Below are positions 33,679 through 42,391 of a DNA stretch of 64,000 bases, piece after piece. A program made the translations under genes and the position numbers. The stretch is from contig CACZBK010000002.1 in NCBI GenBank assembly GCA_902779395.1, positions 1 to 64,000 of the forward strand, given 5' to 3'. The notes beneath the pieces are model-generated. The model had not been told where the DNA came from, ran no database searches, and saw only the letters and a program-made list of their open reading frames with translations. The DNA comes from an uncultured Lachnospiraceae bacterium (lineage in GTDB: Bacteria; Bacillota; Clostridia; Lachnospirales; Lachnospiraceae). Every line of letters begins with the position of its first letter. Positions within the stretch are counted from its first letter, which is position 1.

Positions 33679-34865
33679 TGGGGGATAGAATCATGATTCA
33701 TGGAGTTGATAATACATGTTGCGGATGTACTGCATGTCTATCTATATGCAACAAACAAGCAATTTATATGGTAGAAAACGAAAAAGGGTTTGTAGAACCT
33801 ATTGTTGATAAAACCAAATGTATTGATTGTGGTCTTTGCGATAGAGTTTGCCCTTTACACTTAATCCCCAAATCAGATAAAGAACATTTATTTTTTGCCG
33901 CAAAACGCATAGATCCAATTAAACGTGCCGCTAGTCAATCTGGCGGTGCTTTTGCTACCTTAGCTGAATACGTCCTCCAACTTGGCGGGGTGGTCTATGG
34001 TGTTTCACAAAACATAAATTTTGAAGCAGTTTACTCAAGGATAGCCAGAATATCTGAAATAAAACAATTATTAGGTAGCAAATATATTCAGGCAAGAATG
34101 GAAAACTGCTATGTTAAATGCGGTGAAGATCTGACAAATGGAAAATATGTACTTTTTTCTGGCACACCTTGTCACGTACATGGGCTAATTCTTTATCTGA
34201 ACATGAAGAGGATCGATACAACACAACTTATCACAGTTGATATAATTTGCCATGGTGTACCAAGTCCCAGGATATTCCGTGAATATATTAAACTGTTAGA
34301 AACAAGACACAAAAAGAAAATATCTTCTTTTAATCATCGTGATAAACATTTCGGATGGCATGGTCATGTTTCTATTATTTCAGTTGGACACCGTAAATTT
34401 CAGAACAATGATTTTGTAAAAAGCTTTTATTCACATTATATATTACGTGATTGTTGCTATTCATGTCAATACACTAGCCTTAATCGTGTAGGTGATATTA
34501 CTATTGGTGATTGTTGGGGAATTGAAAAATCTCATTCCGAATTTGATGATAATCTCGGTATCTCCCTTGTAATTATCAATTCAACCAAAGGAAAATCATT
34601 ATGGGAAAAAACGGCGCATGAATTTGATCTGTTATCAATGAAACAAGATGAGATCATGCAACATAATTTACAATTTCCAACTGTAGCCCCAGACAATATA
34701 CTCCAATTCTGGAGCGATTATAAAACATATGGTTGTGAATACGTTCTTTATCGCTATTGCAATTACGATCCTAGGCAAGAAACAGAAGTAATAGAAAAAA
34801 ATCAATACGCTCGGCGGATGATATTAAAACTATCAAGATTATATCATCGTTTTTTCACAACATAA
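33678..34865 (+). CDS. FrhB-like iron-sulfur protein of glycan clusters
   Basis: A 395-residue protein with two 4Fe-4S clusters at the N terminus (CCGCTACLSIC and CIDCGLCDRVCP) followed by FrhB N- and C-type domains (SQSGGAFATLAEY, GTPCHVHGL, GDITIGDCWG). Such proteins nearly always sit beside pyruvyl transferases in gut Firmicutes and Bacteroidetes; reaction unknown, possibly redox chemistry on a sugar. A second in-frame ATG at 33693 is possible. Confidence 0.9.
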   Translation: MGDRIMIHGVDNTCCGCTACLSICNKQAIYMVENEKGFVEPIVDKTKCIDCGLCDRVCPLHLIPKSDKEHLFFAAKRIDPIKRAASQSGGAFATLAEYVLQLGGVVYGVSQNINFEAVYSRIARISEIKQLLGSKYIQARMENCYVKCGEDLTNGKYVLFSGTPCHVHGLILYLNMKRIDTTQLITVDIICHGVPSPRIFREYIKLLETRHKKKISSFNHRDKHFGWHGHVSIISVGHRKFQNNDFVKSFYSHYILRDCCYSCQYTSLNRVGDITIGDCWGIEKSHSEFDDNLGISLVIINSTKGKSLWEKTAHEFDLLSMKQDEIMQHNLQFPTVAPDNILQFWSDYKTYGCEYVLYRYCNYDPRQETEVIEKNQYARRMILKLSRLYHRFFTT

Positions 34866-34928
34866 TTATGTAAACAAATCATACCACACTATGTGTAACT
34901 ATACTGCAAAAAAGGATAAGAAATTATT

Positions 34929-36158
34929 ATGATAAAAATAATGTTAATCCCACCCGAAACGCTACCTATCCCCGCTGTTGGAGGTGGCGCAATCGAAACT
35001 CTTATTACAAATCTTATAGAAATAAATGAAACAGAAAAAAAATGCGAATTAGTAGTTATATCAAAGGATGATGCTGAAGCACGAAAGACTACCTATCAAC
35101 ATACTAAGATTTTTTACTATAACGATAATATTCATTATGGTAAAGAAACGGTATTAGTTAATCTTACTTATTTATTTCAACGTGTTTGTAAAAAAATACT
35201 CCAAAATCGTTATACAATTAAGCTATTTGGATCACTTCAGCTTCTTTATCCCAAACGCTATATCTTTGCAAAAATGATTGCAAAAAAATGTAAGGTTGAT
35301 GTAATTATTAATGAAGGAAATTGGGATGAAAAGTATTGGACTACATTTAAAAAACTAGTTGGTAAGAAAAATCTATACAATCATATCCATTGTCATAGAT
35401 CTGAAGATACTTTTGTGAGAGAGATAATACCTAATTCAATCTCCATCAGTCGTTTTGTTCAAAACGCCTGGGCTAAATCAAAAGATATTCCCGGGCAAAA
35501 CCTTGTTCTATACAACGGTATAGATGTAAAACGATTTTCTAATCAGCCAAATCCTTTTGACAGGCAAAAAAACAGAGAAAGATTCGGTGCAAATGATCAA
35601 ACAATTTTGGTTTTGTTTTGTGGCCGCTTAATAAGAGAAAAAGGTGTTTCCGAATTGTTGGATGCTTTTGACATGTTATATGCAGATTATGCAGAAACTA
35701 TTAAGCTTCTCCTTGTTGGAAATGTCGACTTTTCCACAAACACCACTACGACTTATTCTCAAAATATTATTGATCGCGCATCGAAAATGAAAAATGTGAT
35801 TTCTTTAGGATATATTCCTAATGATAATATATCTGAGATTTATTCATGTGCAGATATAATGGTTATACCCTCTATATGGCAGGAAGGTGCCGGACTTGTA
35901 GCAATTGAAGGAATGGCATCTGGTTTACCATTGATTACAACTGTATCAGGCGGGCTAACAGAATATGTAAATGACAATGTTGCTATTCAATTACCGATTA
36001 ATGAACTGCTTGCGGAAAACTTAAAAAAACACATTATCCTTCTTGCAACAGATGAGACGAAACGAAAGGAAATGGGAGAGGCCGGCAGAAAACGAGCAAC
36101 CATATTCAGCAAAGAAAAATACTATTACGATTTCATTAATATATTTATGGATAAATAA
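34929..36158 (+). CDS. GT4-type glycosyltransferase
   Basis: A 409-residue GT-B enzyme: PAVGGGAIETLI near the start, VLFCGRLIREKGVSELLDAF in the donor domain, and the EX7E-like PSIWQEGAGLVAIEGMASGLPLI. Last gene of the plus-strand export operon, separated from the FrhB-like gene by 63 bases with no terminator. Confidence 0.92.
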   Translation: MIKIMLIPPETLPIPAVGGGAIETLITNLIEINETEKKCELVVISKDDAEARKTTYQHTKIFYYNDNIHYGKETVLVNLTYLFQRVCKKILQNRYTIKLFGSLQLLYPKRYIFAKMIAKKCKVDVIINEGNWDEKYWTTFKKLVGKKNLYNHIHCHRSEDTFVREIIPNSISISRFVQNAWAKSKDIPGQNLVLYNGIDVKRFSNQPNPFDRQKNRERFGANDQTILVLFCGRLIREKGVSELLDAFDMLYADYAETIKLLLVGNVDFSTNTTTTYSQNIIDRASKMKNVISLGYIPNDNISEIYSCADIMVIPSIWQEGAGLVAIEGMASGLPLITTVSGGLTEYVNDNVAIQLPINELLAENLKKHIILLATDETKRKEMGEAGRKRATIFSKEKYYYDFINIFMDK

Positions 36159-36181
36159 ATATACGGTATCCTAAATAATTG

Positions 36182-36199
36182 ATATGATTATAATCATAT
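36182..36199. terminator. Palindrome between convergent genes
   Basis: ATATGATTATAATCATAT is a perfect 18-base palindrome between a plus-strand and a minus-strand glycosyltransferase gene. AT-rich and without loop, so only a weak bidirectional terminator or a binding site. Confidence 0.35.
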
Positions 36200-36206
36200 T
36201 AATCCG

Positions 36207-36989
36207 TTATTTCTTCTTTTTCCTAATCTTCTCTTTTAAACGGCTCATCAATTTTCTAGGATGAAGTATATATTTATTTATTGCATAAATATAATCCCCA
36301 AGTTTTCCATATTTTGAATTGAGTTTTTTCCACTTTTTCCACTCTATTAATGCAATCTGTTTTTCTTCAACCCACGAACCATCAAAATGATGGATACAAA
36401 CCGTATTGTTTGTTCTATTTATTATCCCTGATGCCGAATCCTTTGGGCAAAAATAATCATGTGGATAAAAAGTCATATCACAAATTGTCTGCTTTGTGTC
36501 GTTTGGAATAAATCCATATTCAAGTGCAATCTTTGTAATTGTTTTAACATTTGTTGTCTGATCATATGTCCCATCCGACATACGAAAATGCTTTCCGTCA
36601 TAGTAATTCAGGAGTCTCTTAAAAAAATAATGATCCTTTTCACATGCCATTATTCCCGTTGGAATCAATGTAGCATTCTCAAATCCTGAAAAAGCTTGTT
36701 CATTTAAAAATACATCTAATGATCCACATACTTCGACATCTGTATCCATATATATACCACCATACTCATACAAAGCCTTAAGTCTAATATAATCTGTAAC
36801 AAAAGCCCATTTCTTTGCTTCATATGCCTCACGGATATAATCATTCTCGTCAAGATTGGTATTTGTCTCATCCCATCTTATTATCTTATAATCAGGACAA
36901 TACTTCTTCCAGCTCTCTATACATTTAACTGCCAGATCCGGCAACTCTTTCCCTCCGTACCAACAGTAATGAATCACTTTAGGGATCAA
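36207..36989 (-). CDS. GT32-like glycosyltransferase (Gly_transf_sug)
   Basis: A 260-residue enzyme with the DXD-sugar family start PKVIHYCWYGGKELP, then WAFVTDYIRLKALYEYGG and YMDTDVEV, the metal-binding DxD. OCH1/capsular-type hexosyl transfer. Last gene of the LoaP-led minus-strand operon. C terminus is a basic tail. Confidence 0.92.
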   Translation of the reverse strand: MIPKVIHYCWYGGKELPDLAVKCIESWKKYCPDYKIIRWDETNTNLDENDYIREAYEAKKWAFVTDYIRLKALYEYGGIYMDTDVEVCGSLDVFLNEQAFSGFENATLIPTGIMACEKDHYFFKRLLNYYDGKHFRMSDGTYDQTTNVKTITKIALEYGFIPNDTKQTICDMTFYPHDYFCPKDSASGIINRTNNTVCIHHFDGSWVEEKQIALIEWKKWKKLNSKYGKLGDYIYAINKYILHPRKLMSRLKEKIRKKKK

Positions 36990-37016
36990 TTACTTCTTAT
37001 CCTCCTTATTCGTCTG

Positions 37017-38000
37017 TCAAATCCTTGACAATACAGGAATTCTAGCCATTAAACAATACCGCACTTGCTTCTTAATTGGAATTTTAATCAATTGCGAGTA
37101 TCGCTTCATATCCTTTTTCATATCGTTACACAGTTGCCTTATCGCATTATCATGATCTTTTTCATCATCTATCATTTCCTTTAACAAATTCTTCATTTTA
37201 TGCAGATGATCATAAAACGAAAGAATCATTAAATCCTTTTCATTATGCTCCATAAAAAACTCACACTCTCCTCTGGTAGCCTCTATGGATGAAAGTCTTC
37301 TCTCATCAAAAGAACTCTTTGTGATACTGCCTTTTCTCTGGCGATAATAGTATAAAGGAGCATCTATCAATGTGATCTTATCGGAATAATACATCAATTT
37401 ATATGTTGTAAAAGTATCTTCATGTAATTTCCCCAGAGGAAATCTAATACTATTCTTTTTAAATATATCAATTAAATACAACTTGGAACATGCTATAAAA
37501 TCCATTCCATGAAACTTATCACTGTAAACTTCTTTTATCGCATCAACATTTGACATCTTAACAATAGCCAGATCACCGGTTATTTCAACTTCTTTGTCTG
37601 ATAGACAATAATCCTCATCAACCGCAGCAAAATCGCAAACCGAAATACTGCATCCCTTTATTCCTTTATATAGATACTCAATAAAAAAAGGCGAGATCAC
37701 ATCGTCCGAATCAACAAAAGTGATATAACTACCTTTCGCTTCATCTATACCTCTGTTTCTGGCTCCGGATAGTCCGCTATTAGCCTGATGAATAACTCTT
37801 ATCCTTGCATCCTTTTCCGCATATTCATCACAGATATTTCCCGAATTATCCGTAGCCCCATCATCAACAACAAGGATCTCAAGATTTTTATATGTTTGCT
37901 CAATGATTGATTCCAGACATGCACCAACATATTTTTCCACATTATATACAGGAACAACAACTGTTATTAATGCTATATTATGATTTTCATCTGTGATCAC
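37017..38000 (-). CDS. GT2 glycosyltransferase
   Basis: A 327-residue GT2: TVVVPVYNVEKYVGACLES, LVVDDGATDNSG and DxD in TFVDSDD. Helical tail as in CpsI/EpsJ-like enzymes. It overlaps the upstream GT4 gene by four bases. Confidence 0.92.
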   Translation of the reverse strand: MITDENHNIALITVVVPVYNVEKYVGACLESIIEQTYKNLEILVVDDGATDNSGNICDEYAEKDARIRVIHQANSGLSGARNRGIDEAKGSYITFVDSDDVISPFFIEYLYKGIKGCSISVCDFAAVDEDYCLSDKEVEITGDLAIVKMSNVDAIKEVYSDKFHGMDFIACSKLYLIDIFKKNSIRFPLGKLHEDTFTTYKLMYYSDKITLIDAPLYYYRQRKGSITKSSFDERRLSSIEATRGECEFFMEHNEKDLMILSFYDHLHKMKNLLKEMIDDEKDHDNAIRQLCNDMKKDMKRYSQLIKIPIKKQVRYCLMARIPVLSRI

Positions 38001-39064
38001 GATACAATAACCATTCTTTCAAAACTATCTACTGCCTTTTCAATAGAAAACTCTTCCGCTTTTTTTATCCCGCTCTTTGCTATACGGATCCTCTCTTCCC
38101 TATTATCTATCAGTCTTGATATATTCCCTGCAAGACTCTCACTGTCCCTTATCGGTGAAAGCAAAGCATTATCCTCATTTACGGCATATTCCTTAACACC
38201 TTTATACTCTGTAGATACCAATGCTGCACCACAGCTCATAGCTTCCAGTCCGGTAAGCCCAAAGCCTTCTTCCACAGATGCACAAACCCAAATCGCCACT
38301 TTATTGTATATAGCAGCGGTTTCATCTTGAGATGCATCACGCGTATATATAAACCAATCCGGTAAATCTGCCGGTCTTTCTGTGGTACCGAAACAATCTA
38401 CCAAAACATCCGGATAATTTTTTTTCACTTTTTTCAATGCTTCTACAGCATATTTACATCCCTTATGATCACCTTCATGATAAAGCATACCAATCGAAAA
38501 CGGTGATCTTTCCTCTATGTTATTTTTAACACAGTATATATTACGGTCAATAGGATTACGGATCAAAACACTTGGCTTAAGAGAATACTTATCAACTATC
38601 TCCTTTAGCCATTCCGATATCACTATCTTTTTCATATTCATACGATAGGTAGCATACACCTCTTCATCAGAACAATCCCAATTTTCAAAATCCTGGATAA
38701 AGTATAGCTTCTTGGCATCATCAAAATGACTGTCAACAAAAGCCGCCGTTTTTAATTCAGTCGCTATTACGCAATCAAAATCATCTTTATATCCGTCTTC
38801 CCATCTTTTAGTATCAGCTGAATAAGATATTCTTCTTATACGTTTATTCAACTTAAACCATCTTGGACGAAGATGTATTGACAGTTTAAGCGCAATACTC
38901 CTTATCGCCCCCGGTAGTTTTTTTAGCGATTCCATATTCATAAACATTATCGATACACCATGCCCGCGTTCCGATAACCAGTTTGCATATGAATACACCA
39001 TTTTATATCCACCACTTGGTCTGGGACTGGTACTGCACAATACAAAACAGATCCTCTTATTTAT
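37997..39064 (-). CDS. GT4-type glycosyltransferase, unusual start
   Basis: A GT-B enzyme; the annotatable TTG start at 39040 would cut the first strand, whereas the frame is open eight codons further to an ATA at 39062-39064, giving INKRICFVLCSTSPRPSGGY, the normal family N terminus. This ATA overlaps the TAA of the upstream gene (ATAA), just where an ATGA overlap is expected, and AAGGAG lies about 12 bases before. C-terminal domain has CASVEEGFGLTGLEAMSCG. Either ATA or TTG initiation is possible. Confidence 0.85.
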   Translation of the reverse strand: MNKRICFVLCSTSPRPSGGYKMVYSYANWLSERGHGVSIMFMNMESLKKLPGAIRSIALKLSIHLRPRWFKLNKRIRRISYSADTKRWEDGYKDDFDCVIATELKTAAFVDSHFDDAKKLYFIQDFENWDCSDEEVYATYRMNMKKIVISEWLKEIVDKYSLKPSVLIRNPIDRNIYCVKNNIEERSPFSIGMLYHEGDHKGCKYAVEALKKVKKNYPDVLVDCFGTTERPADLPDWFIYTRDASQDETAAIYNKVAIWVCASVEEGFGLTGLEAMSCGAALVSTEYKGVKEYAVNEDNALLSPIRDSESLAGNISRLIDNREERIRIAKSGIKKAEEFSIEKAVDSFERMVIVS

Positions 39065-39915
39065 CGTTTTATTACGCTCCTTGCTATATATCTTATCAAT
39101 CCAAGGTATTCAAATAAACATACATACAACATATGGAAAAGATCTGCATGCTTGTATCTTCTAAAATAATACCTCTCACTTACAAATAATCTTTTATGGT
39201 TACGGATAATAGTTTTAATACTTTCAGCTTTATAATTATGGTCATGGCGATAATATCTGTTATTATCTACTCCCATTATATATCCGCTTCTTTTCATTCT
39301 TTCGGCCAGTATCTCTTCTTCGCGATAAAGGAACACATTGGGATCAAATAATCTGCACTTTATAAGCGCTTCTGTCCTGCAAATAAAAAAACTTCCCGGA
39401 AGGAGAGTTTGCTCAACAATGCCATTTTTATCTTCCTTCAGTTCATTTTGCCTTTTCTGATCAAATCTGCTTACAAAAAACTGAAGGAATAATCTTTTAT
39501 ATCCTAAAGGGACGACACGCAGATCAGCAATCGAACCGTCTGCATTGATCATCCTTGGAGCTACTGCGCCATATTGTGGCAGTTGTTCCATTTTTGTAAC
39601 GATGTCACTGATCACATTTTCATCTACTTCTATATCGCTGTTTGAAATAATAATATATTCAGGCTTATTCTTTTCTTTTAAAAGATATCGTATTCCTTTG
39701 TTATTTCCTCTGGAATAACCGATATTATCCCTTTCAAATATTACTTTTATCTTACTATCGCATATGGACTTTAGTTCTTTTTTCTCGTCGTCTCGTGTTT
39801 CATTATTAACTACCACAACATAATCTACGCAATCATATGAAGCATATGTATTGGCTATATTGATCACTTCTCTTGTTGTATGATAATTAACTAAAACTAC
39901 TCCGATCCTGCTCAT
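39061..39915 (-). CDS. GT2 glycosyltransferase (rhamnosyltransferase-like)
   Basis: A 284-residue GT2 of the WbbL/RfbF-like type: VVLVNYHTTREVINIAN, IISNSDIEVDENVI with the Asp motif, and LPGSFFICRTEAL with FLYREEEILAERM near residue 190. Likely adds a deoxyhexose, judged from family flavour only. Four-base overlap with the upstream gene. Confidence 0.88.
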   Translation of the reverse strand: MSRIGVVLVNYHTTREVINIANTYASYDCVDYVVVVNNETRDDEKKELKSICDSKIKVIFERDNIGYSRGNNKGIRYLLKEKNKPEYIIISNSDIEVDENVISDIVTKMEQLPQYGAVAPRMINADGSIADLRVVPLGYKRLFLQFFVSRFDQKRQNELKEDKNGIVEQTLLPGSFFICRTEALIKCRLFDPNVFLYREEEILAERMKRSGYIMGVDNNRYYRHDHNYKAESIKTIIRNHKRLFVSERYYFRRYKHADLFHMLYVCLFEYLGLIRYIARSVIKR

Positions 39916-40988
39916 AAACTTATATTATTGATAATATCACATAATGCTTTCGCCGCATTAGCCCAGGTATACTTATTCAGCACCTCATCAGGCCCTGCTG
40001 TTTTCTGCTTCATCAGTTCATCAAGATCTGCGCCTTCCGAATATGGATCCAGGTAGTAAACGCTGTCACCGTATATCTCAGGGAGGCTGCTTTTATTTGA
40101 TACTATGGCTTTTCCGCCCACGCTCAATGCCTCAAGAGGAGGGATACCGAAACCTTCATATAATGAAGGCTGTATCAATGCCTTGCATCTCTGATAAAGA
40201 GCTTTGATCTCTTCATCTGAGATATAGCCCGTATATATAAGATTTTCAGGTTTCTTTTCTTTAAGATTATCGATCTCCGATGAATAAGCATCTGTTCCGG
40301 TCACAACAAAAAAATACGCCGGATTCTTTCCGGCTGCTTTTATTACCCACTCATAATTCTTATGCTTATATCGGGATCCCAGGGAGAAAAAGAACTCTTT
40401 ACCTTTTAATTCAGGAAGCTTATCAAATATGCCGTTATCTGCTTCCACTTCTTTCATATGCTCCCAGCCGCAACTGACTAATGAGATGCGATCATCGTTT
40501 ACATGATAGTATTTCTGTATCTCACTTTTAGAGTCATTGGTAAGAGTAACTATCTTACGTCTCTTATTTCGTACTGCAGCTCTCACTTTAATAAGATAAA
40601 GATTGCGGTATAAGCTATGATCTTTGAAATTCTCAGGATACGCCTCGTGTATGCAGTCATGTATAGCACAAATATCACACCCCCATACAGGCAGTGCCTG
40701 TGCCAGGTCTATACCTATGGCTCTGTTGAGCCTCACATAAGCCGGAAATACCAGCTGCTGCCACAGGTGTTTTTCGGCTTTATTGCCGATCTTCCCTCTT
40801 TTGACTACATGGATATGCTTATAGGGGCTCTTCCATTCCGTATTGCGCGGAACAAGAATTTCCACTATGCCCTTATATTCGCCCCTGCCTATCATCTTAT
40901 CCAGCTCCAGCAGGATGCTGCTTGTATATCTTTGTACGCCTACGACCTTCTCCATCGTCCAGTCGCCGGCGAAGATCACTTTTTTCAT
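39912..40988 (-). CDS. GT4-type glycosyltransferase
   Basis: A 358-residue GT-B enzyme: FSLGSRYKHKNYEWVIKAA in the donor domain and QPSLYEGFGIPPLEALSVGG as the EX7E segment. Related in layout to the GT4 gene at 42392. It overlaps the fic stop by four bases, so it is coupled to it. Confidence 0.92.
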   Translation of the reverse strand: MKKVIFAGDWTMEKVVGVQRYTSSILLELDKMIGRGEYKGIVEILVPRNTEWKSPYKHIHVVKRGKIGNKAEKHLWQQLVFPAYVRLNRAIGIDLAQALPVWGCDICAIHDCIHEAYPENFKDHSLYRNLYLIKVRAAVRNKRRKIVTLTNDSKSEIQKYYHVNDDRISLVSCGWEHMKEVEADNGIFDKLPELKGKEFFFSLGSRYKHKNYEWVIKAAGKNPAYFFVVTGTDAYSSEIDNLKEKKPENLIYTGYISDEEIKALYQRCKALIQPSLYEGFGIPPLEALSVGGKAIVSNKSSLPEIYGDSVYYLDPYSEGADLDELMKQKTAGPDEVLNKYTWANAAKALCDIINNISL

Positions 40989-41734
40989 TTACTCCTTTTC
41001 TCCACCCTTCCGGACCAGGTTTTTATGGTCTGGGATTTTAGGAAGGTTATCAAAGGATCAAGCTCCTGTCTTTCGTCCCAGGCTTCCATCGCTTCCATAT
41101 AGGCTTTGCGATCTTCCTCATGGATGGTTATCACGGGATGGTTATGGCATGCCAGAAAGTAATTCATCAGCAGTCGGCCGCAACGGCCATTTCCGTCTGC
41201 AAAAGGGTGTATATTCTCAAACTTGGCATGGAAGAATGCTGCTGCCTTCAGCGCTTTTTCCTCCGGGATATCCTTCATATCCTCTAAAAGCTCGTCCATT
41301 TCATCCTTAACATCTTCAGGCAGAGCTCCCACCTCATGAAGCCCTGTTACATAATCGCCCTTTTTATACTCACCGGGGCGTTCACCGTGCAGGAATCGTC
41401 TTTCATCATAGGTTCCCGTGGTTAGTATATAATGGAATTTCTTTACCAGTTCCTCATCTATCCGAAGTTTGTTCTCGAACGAATCCAGAAATATCTCCCA
41501 GGCTCTTTTCGCATTCTGAAGGGCAAAGAGGGATTTGATATCCCCGCTGTAGGATATTACCCTGCCATGCTCAAATATCTCTCTGGTATCGTTAAATGTT
41601 ACCTGAGGCTCTTCTATCTTTGTGGAATGGTAGGCAAGAGTTATCGCCTGCCCATTCACCGTGGCATCAAGGTCAGCGGAGTTTTTAATATTTTTATTTT
41701 TCCAGAATTGTATTATATCTTCGTAGGTGGTCAT
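40985..41734 (-). CDS. Fic domain protein
   Basis: A 249-residue Fic protein with the intact motif HPFADGNGRCGR (His at 176) for transfer of AMP or a similar group to a protein hydroxyl. An N-terminal STKIEE (37-42) resembles the inhibitory (S/T)xxxE(G/N) helix but with Glu in the last place, so it may be self-inhibited. It sits between loaP and glycosyltransferases with four-base overlaps on both sides, an unusual place for a Fic enzyme. Confidence 0.92.
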   Translation of the reverse strand: MTTYEDIIQFWKNKNIKNSADLDATVNGQAITLAYHSTKIEEPQVTFNDTREIFEHGRVISYSGDIKSLFALQNAKRAWEIFLDSFENKLRIDEELVKKFHYILTTGTYDERRFLHGERPGEYKKGDYVTGLHEVGALPEDVKDEMDELLEDMKDIPEEKALKAAAFFHAKFENIHPFADGNGRCGRLLMNYFLACHNHPVITIHEEDRKAYMEAMEAWDERQELDPLITFLKSQTIKTWSGRVEKRSK

Positions 41735-42243
41735 AATATCTCCACTGCTGCCCAGAAACTGTGTTTTTGCTCGAATAATTCCATCTCCACCAGCACTTTT
41801 CGTTTATGAAGATTGGTCTTAGTTATATACTGCTCCATATTCTTAAGCGGACCGTCGACTACTGTCAACTTACCGTCAATTATCTTAATGAGGGAAATAT
41901 TAAGCTTTCCGCTCTTATCCGTCAGCCTGCGGATCAGCTTTTCGTCCTGTTCGCTGATGGGCATGTATATATCATCGCTCTTTAACATGATACGGAAGCG
42001 CTCCAGCTTGCGCATATGCGGGCTCACTTCCTTAGGATCGTCGCAGTCTACAAAAAAATAGCCGGGAAAAAGAGCCTTCTCCACATCCAGCATCTTCCCC
42101 TGCCGTTTATGTCTTTCCACTCTCACGGGCACCCAGCAGTCATTGATAAGCCCCGCCGGAGTCCTTTCCTTTAATTCCTGCGCTGCTTCCTTTTCCTTGC
42201 CTGTTTCCGTCCAGATAACATACCACATGCTGCCCATCCTCAT
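41731..42243 (-). CDS. loaP: NusG paralogue LoaP, processive antiterminator
   Basis: A 170-residue protein with an NGN domain (MWYVIWTETGKEKEAAQ, LFPGYFFVD) and a C-terminal KOW motif (GKLTVVDGPLKNMEQYITK). LoaP proteins bind RNA polymerase and a hairpin-rich leader to let it read through terminators in long polysaccharide or antibiotic operons. First gene of the operon 42243 to 36207. AGGGG nine bases before the ATG at 42243 supports it; ATG at 42228 is the conserved alternative. Confidence 0.92.
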   Translation of the reverse strand: MRMGSMWYVIWTETGKEKEAAQELKERTPAGLINDCWVPVRVERHKRQGKMLDVEKALFPGYFFVDCDDPKEVSPHMRKLERFRIMLKSDDIYMPISEQDEKLIRRLTDKSGKLNISLIKIIDGKLTVVDGPLKNMEQYITKTNLHKRKVLVEMELFEQKHSFWAAVEIL

Positions 42244-42391
42244 TTAATGCTGCCCCTGTTACCGGGGTATGCTTCGCCATCACGGCCTTCTGCCCGCTTT
42301 TTAACAAACTTTGTGACCTCCTCCCCGGTCCGTGTGCACATGGCTTCACTCCCTGCGGGCGGATTATTGACATTATATTATAGCACAGCTG
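42244..42391 (-). promoter_or_regulatory. loaP leader with promoter and interleaved stems
   Basis: On the minus strand TGCTATAAT (extended -10, near 42377-42385) starts a leader of about 130 bases. Complementary pairs interleave: CCCCGGT/ACCGGGG (42323-42329 with 42261-42267) and GCGGGC/GCCCGC (42355-42360 with 42292-42297). A local CCCC-GGTAACA-GGGG hairpin competes with the first. LoaP leaders are known to carry paired hairpins; no typical U-run terminator is seen. Confidence 0.55.
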
